64,000 nt of DNA, from positions 868,001 through 932,000 of the forward strand of contig NZ_CP020474.1 in NCBI RefSeq assembly GCF_002080415.1, given 5' to 3'. This stretch comes from Roseovarius mucosus. Lineage in GTDB: Bacteria; Pseudomonadota; Alphaproteobacteria; Rhodobacterales; Rhodobacteraceae. The notes below the pieces were generated by a model. That model was not told where the DNA came from, made no database searches, and saw nothing but the letters and a program-made list of their open reading frames with translations. Positions 7,584 to 15,603 of the stretch are shown in pieces; the first letter of the stretch is position 1; the number at the start of each line of letters is the position of its first letter. The position numbers and the translations under genes are program-made.

Positions 7584-9487
7584 TCGGTTGGCGTATCCTG
7601 CGTGGTCTCTTCTGCCTCTGCACCTTCTTCCCCCGGTTCTTCAAGGCTTTCAAGCGCTGTTTGCTCATCTGGCAGTGGCTCGGGGCGGATCAGGCGAAAT
7701 TCAATACGGCGGTTGGTCTCGCGGCCCTCTTCGGTCTCGTTATCAGCGATGGGCACGCTCTCACCATAGCCCTTGGCGTCAATGCTCGATGTCAGCACGC
7801 GGCGCATGCGCAATTCGTCCAGAACCGCGCGCGCACGCGAGAGGCTGAGTTGCGCGTTCATATCCTCGCCACCCTGGCTATCGGTATGGCCGCCGATTTC
7901 CATCCGAACCTCGCCGCATTTTTTCAGCACATCGGCAATGTCATCCATGATGGCCGCCCCTTGGGCGTCAATCTTGGCCGATCCCGGCTCAAAGTTGATT
8001 TTGCGCTCTGCTTGGATCCCCGCGATTTGCGCCTCGCATTCCTCTGGCGTCGGAAGCCCGGCCACAGGATCGAGGGCCTCTTTATACGTCACGTCGATAG
8101 AGTATTGTTCTGCCTCGCCCAGCTTTTCCGCAAGAAACTGCGCGATTTCCGCACTGGCAGTCTTGCGGCCCGTATTTCCCTTAACGCCGATATTATCGGG
8201 CGTGACGGTCACGACACCGTTCGACAGATAGGACAAGGCTTCAAGCCCGGTCAGAACGCGGATCGGCCAATCACGCGGCAAACCCTCGGCGACCCGCGCC
8301 GTCAAATGCACCGAATCCGATGAAAACCGCGCCTTGGCAAAGCTACGCACCGTCTCGCGGCTGGTCTCGCTGCCCACCCGGCCCCGAATCAGAACCTGAC
8401 CTTCGGGCGACAGAGTGGCCACAAACTCTGGCGCTGCGGGCTGCGCGGCATCGGGCGGCGGCGGCAACGTGGCAGTAAGGGCAAAAACCTCGGGCAGATC
8501 GGCTTCAAGTTTACCCGCCACGTCGTCAAAGAGGCTTTGCGCCGTGCCTTCGGGCGCCAAAAGCGCTACATCGGCATCCGAAAACGTAACCGTGCCGCCG
8601 CCAAGGTCCGCGACCGCCGCGATGGCCAGTTCTGCCGCCCGCGACCATTGGGGCGAGGGCACACCCATCCCGACCACACAGTCGGCCTTGGTCTGGATGC
8701 CAGCCTTGCCCGCAGCGCGCAAAATACCATCGCGCGCCTCTTCGGTATCCGCAGAGCAGGAGTCGAATCGCGCGCCTGTTTCGTCGATGACGAACCGCAG
8801 GGTAAACGGCGTGATCACTGGCCGCGGTGCCGAGATTGCGAGCGCCAGGCGCACATCGTCCGGGGCCGTGCGCGCCAGATCCGTCTCGATCCGGCGCTGT
8901 GCCTCTGTGCTGTCGACCATGGCCTTGATCTCGACCCTATCCGCACTCACGGAAATCTTGGCGCGCGGCAATTTTCCCAGCGACCGCACCGCATAACGCA
9001 GCGCTGCGGGCCATGTCTCTGGATACGGGTAATCTGCGGAATCAAGCAGGTCGGCCACCGGGACGTCATCGGTCACAGACGCGATATCCGCCAAAAGCTT
9101 ATCTCGGTCCGTGGCCGCAGGCACCAGCCCGATCAAGGAAATGCCGCTATCGTTGCGCAGGATTTCGATGGCAAAGCGCGGCGGCGCGATATCGGCTGCA
9201 TCTTGCACCAACATCTGGTCGATCACCCGCGCTGCATCAACCACCGTGCCCGCCAGCGACAGCGCCTTGAACCGCAACGCCTCAGAGGGCGCGGTGCCCG
9301 CCAGAAAGAGTTGCAGCCCGTCCGTATCGACATCGGCCCAGACCAATCCAACCCGGTCCAGCGTGTCACGCACCGCCCGCCGAGAGCTGTCTTCGATGGC
9401 GCTCACAGCAAAGCCTGCGGCAACAACCGCAAGCACCGCTGCCCCGACAAAGGTTCCGGCGATCGTAAAGGCAGATGATAAACGCAT
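7580..9487 (-). CDS. OmpA family protein with BON-like repeats
   Basis: A 635-residue envelope protein. The N terminus has a signal/anchor helix (AGTFVGAAVLAVVAAGFAVSA). Residues ~30-480 contain repeated alpha/beta modules resembling BON domains (for example DRDKLLADIASVTDDVPVAD and SYLSNGVVTVTPDNIGVKG). The C-terminal ~115 residues are a clear OmpA peptidoglycan-binding domain (NFEPGSAKIDAQG, IGGHTDSQGGEDMN, LSLSRARAVLDEL, NRRIEFRL). An acidic tail follows. It likely links the outer or inner envelope to peptidoglycan. It heads a two-gene unit with the coiled-coil protein. Confidence 0.88.
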   Translation of the reverse strand: MRLSSAFTIAGTFVGAAVLAVVAAGFAVSAIEDSSRRAVRDTLDRVGLVWADVDTDGLQLFLAGTAPSEALRFKALSLAGTVVDAARVIDQMLVQDAADIAPPRFAIEILRNDSGISLIGLVPAATDRDKLLADIASVTDDVPVADLLDSADYPYPETWPAALRYAVRSLGKLPRAKISVSADRVEIKAMVDSTEAQRRIETDLARTAPDDVRLALAISAPRPVITPFTLRFVIDETGARFDSCSADTEEARDGILRAAGKAGIQTKADCVVGMGVPSPQWSRAAELAIAAVADLGGGTVTFSDADVALLAPEGTAQSLFDDVAGKLEADLPEVFALTATLPPPPDAAQPAAPEFVATLSPEGQVLIRGRVGSETSRETVRSFAKARFSSDSVHLTARVAEGLPRDWPIRVLTGLEALSYLSNGVVTVTPDNIGVKGNTGRKTASAEIAQFLAEKLGEAEQYSIDVTYKEALDPVAGLPTPEECEAQIAGIQAERKINFEPGSAKIDAQGAAIMDDIADVLKKCGEVRMEIGGHTDSQGGEDMNAQLSLSRARAVLDELRMRRVLTSSIDAKGYGESVPIADNETEEGRETNRRIEFRLIRPEPLPDEQTALESLEEPGEEGAEAEETTQDTPTE

Positions 9488-9549
9488 CGGGCAATAGCCA
9501 ATTTATGAGTGCTGCCCACGTCTTTAGGCGTGCGGCGGCATGAGTTCAA

Positions 9550-10515
9550 TCACAGCAGACAAGCGACGGCGAAAAACGGCACAGGCAAGAGACCCGCATC
9601 GCGATTGGACCGGAAAAGGTGAAGCAGGCGCGCGGTATCGTCCAACCGCAAGCGACGCATCTGGCCTTGCATATGCCAGCCCATCACCCACGGCCCGCAG
9701 AGCGCCACAAGAAGCGCCGTCATGCGGGCGTCCGGCACCGCAAGAATAACCGCCAACGCCATCAACGAGACAGTCGCCACCAAAAACCACCGCAGCCAGC
9801 GCGGGGAATTGTCGCCAAAGAGCCGCGCCGTGGATTTCACCCCGATAAGGGCGTCATCCTCGGCGTCCTGATGGGCATAGATCGTGTCATAAAAGAGCGT
9901 CCAGGCGATACCCGCGAGATAAAGGATCACCGCAGGTGTCTCGAGGCGTCCGGTATGGGCCGTCCAGGCCAAAAGCGCGCCCCAGTTAAAGGCAAGACCC
10001 AGAAAGACCTGCGGCCACCATGTGAACCGCTTGGCAAACGGATAGACGGCGACGGGCAAGAGCGAGAGTATGCCAAGCACGATTGCGGCGGTGTTGAACG
10101 TCAGCAGAATCCCGAACGCAATCAGCGCCTGCACCGCCATCCAGATCAGCGCGCCGCGCACCGTGACCTGCCCCGAAGGAATAGGCCGCGAGGCCGTGCG
10201 CGCGACAGAGCCGTCGATATGCCGGTCGGTGATGTCATTCCACGTGCAGCCCGCCCCGCGCATAAGAAAGGCACCAAGACCACAGCCAATGAAGATCCAC
10301 AGATCATGCCACCCCGCCTGCCCATCTGACAGCATCGCCAGCGTCAGCCCCCACCAGCAGGGCAAAAGCAAGAGCCATGTGCCAATCGGCCGATCTGCTC
10401 GGCTCAGCCGCAAATAGGGGCGCGTCGCCGCAGGGGCCAATCGGTCCACCCAATTGCCCGCATAGGCATCGGCCACCTGTCCCGTGGCCTCTGGCGTCTG
10501 GTTCTTTGCGGTCAT
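9550..10515 (-). CDS. ubiA: 4-hydroxybenzoate octaprenyltransferase
   Basis: A 321-residue polytopic membrane prenyltransferase of ubiquinone biosynthesis. The first Asp-rich motif is NDITDRHIDG and the second is YDTIYAHQDAEDD, both catalytic Mg-diphosphate sites in the UbiA family. The N terminus has RLSRADRPIGTWLLLLP. The second motif form (DTIYAHQD) is specific to 4-hydroxybenzoate enzymes and separates it from BchG in the same window. Divergent from rsmE, with about 11 nt between start codons. Confidence 0.94.
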   Translation of the reverse strand: MTAKNQTPEATGQVADAYAGNWVDRLAPAATRPYLRLSRADRPIGTWLLLLPCWWGLTLAMLSDGQAGWHDLWIFIGCGLGAFLMRGAGCTWNDITDRHIDGSVARTASRPIPSGQVTVRGALIWMAVQALIAFGILLTFNTAAIVLGILSLLPVAVYPFAKRFTWWPQVFLGLAFNWGALLAWTAHTGRLETPAVILYLAGIAWTLFYDTIYAHQDAEDDALIGVKSTARLFGDNSPRWLRWFLVATVSLMALAVILAVPDARMTALLVALCGPWVMGWHMQGQMRRLRLDDTARLLHLFRSNRDAGLLPVPFFAVACLL

Positions 10516-10526
10516 ATGTTGGCCCC

Positions 10527-11258
10527 ATGAAAGCAGCGAAGATCAGGCTTTATGTAGAGCACCCGTTGGGGGAAGGGCAAACCATTCCTCTGACGCAACC
10601 ACAGGCCCATTACCTCTTTGGGGTGATGCGGCAAGGTGTGGGTGATGCTGTGCTGCTCTTTGACGGGCGGCACGGCGAATGGCGCGCCGACGTGATCGAG
10701 GCAGGCAAGCGCGGCGGGGTGTTGCAGGTGGCAGAGCAGACAGCTCCGCAGCGCGATCCGCCGGATCTTTGGCTCTTGTTCGCCCCGATCAAAAAGGCGC
10801 GGACCGATTTCATCGTCGAGAAAGCCGCCGAGATGGGGGCTGCGCGGATCATCCCTGTGCAGACCGAGTTCACCAATGCCGAACGCATCCGACAGGACCG
10901 CCTTCAGGCCCATGCCGTCGAGGCCGCCGAGCAATGCGGCGGCACCTTTGTGCCCGAAGTCGGCGATCTGCACCGCCTTGACCGGATGCTTGCGGACTGG
11001 CCCAAGGACCGGCAGTTGATGTTTTGCGATGAAGGGCTGGCGGGCCACGCGGCAACGCTTGCCGGTGATTTGCCGCGCGGCGCGCCTTGGGCCATCCTGA
11101 TCGGCCCCGAGGGCGGGTTTTCAGAGGCCGAGCGCGCGCGCCTCGCGGCGCTGCCGCAGGCGCATGCCGTCAGCCTTGGGCCTCGCATCCTGCGCGCCGA
11201 TACGGCGGCGGTGGCGGCAATGACGCTCTGGCAACGCGCTTTAGGGGATTGGACATGA
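10527..11258 (+). CDS. rsmE: 16S rRNA (uracil(1498)-N(3))-methyltransferase RsmE
   Basis: A 243-residue SPOUT-class methyltransferase for m3U1498 of 16S rRNA. The N-terminal PUA-like region has QAHYLFGVMRQGVGD. The C-terminal SPOUT knot carries IGPEGGFSEAE and LGPRILRADTAAVAAM, the family hallmarks for SAM binding. The ATG at 10527 gives the standard length. The stop overlaps the next ATG (ATGA). Confidence 0.95.
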   Translation: MKAAKIRLYVEHPLGEGQTIPLTQPQAHYLFGVMRQGVGDAVLLFDGRHGEWRADVIEAGKRGGVLQVAEQTAPQRDPPDLWLLFAPIKKARTDFIVEKAAEMGAARIIPVQTEFTNAERIRQDRLQAHAVEAAEQCGGTFVPEVGDLHRLDRMLADWPKDRQLMFCDEGLAGHAATLAGDLPRGAPWAILIGPEGGFSEAERARLAALPQAHAVSLGPRILRADTAAVAAMTLWQRALGDWT

Positions 11259-11782
11259 GCTTTATTCGCCCGCAAGCGCGCGCTGCTCTCTGGCGCTGGC
11301 GCGAAGTGCTCAGCGGTGTCGGGCTAGCAGCACTTGGGCTTTGGTGGGGGATTGGCAGCTATGGCCTTTTGCAATGGCTGGGCTACGCGCTTTTGATCCT
11401 TGCCGGGGCAGTACTGGTGATGGGGCTGCAACGCGCGCGATTTCGCGCAGGCGCGGGCGGCCCCGGCGTGGTGCAGGTGGACGAGGGGCAAGTCGCCTAT
11501 TTCGGGCCTCTGACGGGGGGCGTGGTGGCCATTCGCGATCTTGATACGCTCACGCTCGATCCCACAGGCAAGCCGCCACATTGGGTGCTAAGCATAGATG
11601 GCGCGCCCGCGCTGCATATCCCGCTCAACGCCGAAGGGGCCGAAGCGCTCTTTGACGCCTTCGCCGCCCTGCCCGGCCTGCGCACCGAACATATGCTGGC
11701 GCAGATGCGCCGCCTACCCGATCACCCAACCGTGATTTGGCAGAACCCGCAAAGCGCGGTCTCGCACCTTAGGCTGCATTGA
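11255..11782 (+). CDS. Conserved hypothetical two-helix membrane protein
   Basis: A 175-residue protein overlapping rsmE by 4 nt. Two adjacent hydrophobic helices near the N terminus (LSGVGLAALGLWWGIGSYGL and LGYALLILAGAVLVMGLQ) are followed by a soluble domain with VVQVDEGQVAYFGPLTGG and a repeat-poor beta-rich profile. I do not recognise a characterised family. The position between rsmE and gshA is common in Rhodobacteraceae, but no function follows from that. Confidence 0.8.
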   Translation: MSFIRPQARAALWRWREVLSGVGLAALGLWWGIGSYGLLQWLGYALLILAGAVLVMGLQRARFRAGAGGPGVVQVDEGQVAYFGPLTGGVVAIRDLDTLTLDPTGKPPHWVLSIDGAPALHIPLNAEGAEALFDAFAALPGLRTEHMLAQMRRLPDHPTVIWQNPQSAVSHLRLH

Positions 11783-11845
11783 CAGTCCGTGTGTTTGCCG
11801 CCAACTGTGTCGCCCGAGACAATGCCCTGATCAGGAGGCCCGAAT

Positions 11846-13216
11846 ATGTCTATCCCACAATCCGGCGGCGGGCCGATCGAACGCCATGAGCAACTTGCAG
11901 AATATCTGGCAAGTGGTTGCAAACCCAAGCAAGATTGGCGCATTGGCACCGAGCATGAAAAGTTCGGCTATTGCAAAGACACACTGCGCCCCATTCCCTA
12001 CGAGGGGCCGCGCAGCGTATTGGCGGTGCTTGAAGGGCTGCGCGATGTGCATGGCTGGTCGCCCGTGGAAGAGGGCGGCAAGCTCATCGGCTTGGAAAAG
12101 GACGGGGCGAATGTCAGCCTCGAGCCGGGCGGTCAATTAGAGCTTTCGGGTGCGCCGATTGAGACCATTCACCAAACCTGCGACGAGGTGAACGACCACC
12201 TGCGCGAGGTCAAAGACATCGCCGACAAGGTGGGCGTGGGCTTTATCGGCCTGGGTGCTGCCCCGATCTGGATGCATGACGACATGCCGCTCATGCCCAA
12301 GGGCCGCTACAAGCTGATGGACAGCTATATGCAGAAAGTCGGCACCATGGGGCGCACCATGATGCGCCGCACCTGCACCGTGCAGGTCAATCTCGATTTC
12401 TCCTCAGAACCCGACATGGTGCAGAAACTGCGCGTGGCGCTGGCCTTGCAGCCGGTGGCAACAGCCCTTTTCGCCAATTCGCCGTTTTTCGAGGGCAAGC
12501 CCAATGGGCACAAAAGCTGGCGCGCCCGCGTCTGGCGCGATCTTGATCCCGCGCGCACCGGCATGTTGCCCTTTGTGTTCGAAGAGGGTTTCGGGTTTGA
12601 GGCCTATGCCGATTACGCGCTCGATGTGCCGATGTATTTCGTCTATCGCGACGGCAAGTATATCGACGCTCTGGGGCAGTCGTTCCGCGATTTCCTGCGC
12701 GGTGAGCTTCCTGCCCTGCCCGGCGAGAAACCAACGCTGAGCGATTGGGCCGATCACCTGACCACCACTTTCCCCGAGGCGCGGATCAAGAAATTCATGG
12801 AGATGCGCGGGGCCGATGGTGGCCCGTGGCGCAGGCTCTGTGCGCTGCCTGCCTTCTGGGTGGGGTTGATGTATGACCAATCCGCACTTGATGCGGCATG
12901 GGACGTCTGCAAGGGCTGGGATGCCGAGACGCGCGATGCGCTGCGGGTGGCGGCCAGTGTGGACGGGCTTCAGGCGCGGGTGGGCGACATCCACATGCAC
13001 GAACTGGCCCGCGAGGTTCTCAACATCTCTGAGGCGGGCCTTAAGGCGCGCGCGCGGTCGGGCGGCGGCGGCATGATCCCCGACGAGACCCATTTCCTTA
13101 ATGCGCTGCGCGAAAGCGTCGAGACCGGCAAGGCCCCCGCGGATGAATTGCTCGACCGGTATAATAGCGATTGGGCGGGTGATCTTAGCCGGATTTACGC
13201 CGACTACAGCTATTAA
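11846..13216 (+). CDS. gshA: Glutamate-cysteine ligase (GCS2/plant-like type)
   Basis: A 456-residue enzyme for the first step of glutathione synthesis (gamma-glutamylcysteine). Features of the proteobacterial/plant class are WRIGTEHEKFGY, VSLEPGGQLELSGAP, RTCTVQVNLDF and FANSPFFEGKPNGHKSWR. The AGGAGG-type ribosome site (CAGGAGGCCCGAAT) is 6 nt before ATG 11846. Likely monocistronic. Convergent with the MFS gene. Confidence 0.95.
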   Translation: MSIPQSGGGPIERHEQLAEYLASGCKPKQDWRIGTEHEKFGYCKDTLRPIPYEGPRSVLAVLEGLRDVHGWSPVEEGGKLIGLEKDGANVSLEPGGQLELSGAPIETIHQTCDEVNDHLREVKDIADKVGVGFIGLGAAPIWMHDDMPLMPKGRYKLMDSYMQKVGTMGRTMMRRTCTVQVNLDFSSEPDMVQKLRVALALQPVATALFANSPFFEGKPNGHKSWRARVWRDLDPARTGMLPFVFEEGFGFEAYADYALDVPMYFVYRDGKYIDALGQSFRDFLRGELPALPGEKPTLSDWADHLTTTFPEARIKKFMEMRGADGGPWRRLCALPAFWVGLMYDQSALDAAWDVCKGWDAETRDALRVAASVDGLQARVGDIHMHELAREVLNISEAGLKARARSGGGGMIPDETHFLNALRESVETGKAPADELLDRYNSDWAGDLSRIYADYSY

Positions 13217-13224
13217 CCGCCTGT

Positions 13225-14448
13225 TCAGGCCGGCAGCGGGCTGCCCGTTCTGGTCCGGGTGCGCATCAGGATCAGAACCATGATCCCGATGTTGAGGAAA
13301 TTCCAAGCAATGCCGTTGAGAAACGCCATGTGATAGCTGCCGGTCAGGTCATAAATCCAGCCCGACATCCAGCCGCCAATCGCCATCCCGGCGATGGTTG
13401 CCATCATCACAAATCCCACGCGCCGCCCAGCCTCGGCACTGGGCATATACTCTCGCACGATCACCGCATAGCTGGGCACGATGCCGCCCTGCGCCAAGCC
13501 AAAGACAAGGCTGACAACATAAAGCGAGGTTAGCCCACCCGAGGGCAGGTAGAGGAATAGCGCCAGACATTGCAGCGCCGAACCGATCAAAAGCGTGCGC
13601 ACGCCCCCCAACCGATCCGCAAGCAGGCCTGAGACCAGACGCGATGCAACCCCGCCCAAAAGCATGAGCGACAGCATCTGTGACCCCACGGCAGGGCCAT
13701 AACCCAGATCAACGCAATAGCTTACGATATGGACCTGCGGCATCGACATCGCCACGCAGCAGCCCACCCCGGCAAGGCCCAGAAGCAAGGCCAGAGTGCG
13801 CGGCGACAGCCCCGTCGCCCCAGCACGGGCCGAAGACAGGCTGTCAGCATGGGCGCGCGCCGCCAAAGGCACCCGGCGTCGCAACAACAGCGCAAGCGGG
13901 ATCACCCCTGCCACCGTGACGACCGCCAGCACCATATAGACCGCCCGCCACCCCTGCTCTGCCAGAATACCGGCAAGGATCACCGGCCAAATTGCCCCTG
14001 ACAGGTAATTACCGCTGGCGGTGATCGCCACAGCAATCCCGCGCCGCTTTAGAAACCAGAGCGAGACATCAGCAATCAGCGGCCCGAAACTGGCGGCAGA
14101 TCCGAAACCGATCATGAATTGAAGCGTCGAAAGCAACAAAACCGTGGGGCTCATCGCAGCCAGGGCCGTCGCAGTGGAGATCAGAAGCGCTGACCCGATC
14201 AGCGCCGCCGTGACACCAAAACGGTCCACCACCCGCCCGATACCAAGGTTGCCCAGCGCAAACCCCACCATGGTCAGCGTATAGGGCATAGAGGCCGCCG
14301 CGCGGTCGACGCCAAACTCGGCCTGCATTGCGGGCATCACCACGATGATGGACCACATACCGGCATTGCCGATCATGGCAATGGCCAAAGACACGCCAAG
14401 GCGTGTCCAGGCATAGCGGCTGTCGAGAAGGGCGGTATCGGCGTTCAT
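13225..14448 (-). CDS. MFS transporter (12-TM)
   Basis: About 407 residues with twelve predicted membrane helices in two halves and the MFS motif-A region GIGRVVDRFGV between helices 2 and 3, with a second copy, SGLLADRLGG, in the C-terminal half. It resembles the monocarboxylate/oxalate-type MFS branch. The substrate cannot be predicted. The start is uncertain: ATG 14448 begins the conserved part (MNADTALL), while an in-frame ATG at 14526 would add 26 residues; neither has a strong ribosome site. Confidence 0.82.
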   Translation of the reverse strand: MNADTALLDSRYAWTRLGVSLAIAMIGNAGMWSIIVVMPAMQAEFGVDRAAASMPYTLTMVGFALGNLGIGRVVDRFGVTAALIGSALLISTATALAAMSPTVLLLSTLQFMIGFGSAASFGPLIADVSLWFLKRRGIAVAITASGNYLSGAIWPVILAGILAEQGWRAVYMVLAVVTVAGVIPLALLLRRRVPLAARAHADSLSSARAGATGLSPRTLALLLGLAGVGCCVAMSMPQVHIVSYCVDLGYGPAVGSQMLSLMLLGGVASRLVSGLLADRLGGVRTLLIGSALQCLALFLYLPSGGLTSLYVVSLVFGLAQGGIVPSYAVIVREYMPSAEAGRRVGFVMMATIAGMAIGGWMSGWIYDLTGSYHMAFLNGIAWNFLNIGIMVLILMRTRTRTGSPLPA

Positions 14449-14605
14449 GGCGCGACGATAGGACGGCGCGCAGAGACTGACCAGATGGAAAAGAGCGGCC
14501 TTCAACGGGTTGTGATGGGGCGGCATTTTGCTGCAATCTCTATCCCGTGCTTGGCCCGGCGCGCGCGACAGGCTAACACTTGCCGCAAAAAGGAGGGCTC
14601 AGCCC

Positions 14606-15589
14606 ATGTCGACCGCCAAGACCCAAACCGGGACCCAGATCGAAACCCCGACCGAGATTGCCCGCGACGTCATCCGGATCGAGGCCGAGGCTCTCAGCGC
14701 CCTCCACGCGGACCTGCCCATCGACTTCGATGCAGTGGTGACGCGCCTTCTTGAGGTCAAGGGTCGGGTCATCGTCTCGGGCATGGGGAAATCTGGCCAT
14801 ATCGCCGCCAAGATCGCGGCAACCATGGCCAGCACCGGCACGCCGGCGCAATATGTCCATCCGGGCGAGGCAAGCCATGGCGATCTGGGCATGATCACAC
14901 GGGAAGATGCGCTGATCCTGATCTCCAACTCTGGCGAAACCCGGGAACTGGCCGATATCATTGCCCATAGCCGCCGCTTTGCGATCCCTCTCATCGCCAT
15001 AACCAAAAAACCCGACAGTACCCTTGGACAACAGGCCGATTTCCGTCTGACCCTGCCCAATGCCCCCGAGGCCTGCGCCATCGGCATGGCCCCCACCACC
15101 AGCACCACCTGCACGCTGGCCTTGGGCGATGCTCTGGCTGTGGCGATGATGCGGCTGCGGGGCTTTGAGCGCGAGAATTTTCTGGCCTTTCATCCCGGCG
15201 GCACGCTGGGCGCACAGCTTTTGCGCGTCTCTTCGGTCATGCACAGCGGCGCAGCGCTGCCCGTGGTCAGCGCCGAGACCCCGATGGGCGAAACCTTGAT
15301 CGAGATGACGGCCAAGGGCTTTGGCGTGGCGGCTGTGGTCGAAGAAGGTCGGCTAATGGCGGTGATCACCGATGGCGATTTGCGGCGCAACCTGTCGGAC
15401 CTCATGGCACGCACTGCCGGAGAGGTGGCCACCCGCAACCCCCGCAGCATCCTGCCCGAGGCGCTCTTGTCCGAGGCTTTGGGCGTGATGAACACCCACA
15501 AGATCAGCGCGCTCTTTGCCGTGGATGAGAGCGGGCAATTGCGCGGCCTCGTGCATATCCATGACATCCTGCGCGCCGGGGTCGCCTGA
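14606..15589 (+). CDS. kdsD: Arabinose-5-phosphate isomerase, KpsF/GutQ family
   Basis: A 327-residue enzyme converting ribulose-5-phosphate to arabinose-5-phosphate for KDO/LPS synthesis. It has an N-terminal SIS domain (VIVSGMGKSGHIAAKIAATM, YVHPGEASHGDLGMI, ISNSGET) and two CBS domains after residue ~200 (VMHSGAALPVV and ending LVHIHDILRAG). AGGAGG is 9 nt before ATG 14606, which decides this start over the longer open frame. A perfect hairpin overlaps the stop codon. Confidence 0.94.
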   Translation: MSTAKTQTGTQIETPTEIARDVIRIEAEALSALHADLPIDFDAVVTRLLEVKGRVIVSGMGKSGHIAAKIAATMASTGTPAQYVHPGEASHGDLGMITREDALILISNSGETRELADIIAHSRRFAIPLIAITKKPDSTLGQQADFRLTLPNAPEACAIGMAPTTSTTCTLALGDALAVAMMRLRGFERENFLAFHPGGTLGAQLLRVSSVMHSGAALPVVSAETPMGETLIEMTAKGFGVAAVVEEGRLMAVITDGDLRRNLSDLMARTAGEVATRNPRSILPEALLSEALGVMNTHKISALFAVDESGQLRGLVHIHDILRAGVA

Positions 15590-15603
15590 TCCCGGATCAG
15601 GCG
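15583..15603. terminator. Bidirectional hairpin between kdsD and moeA
   Basis: A perfect 9-bp inverted repeat (CGCCTGATC at 15583-15591, GATCAGGCG at 15595-15603) spans the kdsD stop and the few bases before the moeA stop. It probably ends transcription from both sides, although there is no T-tract. Confidence 0.5.
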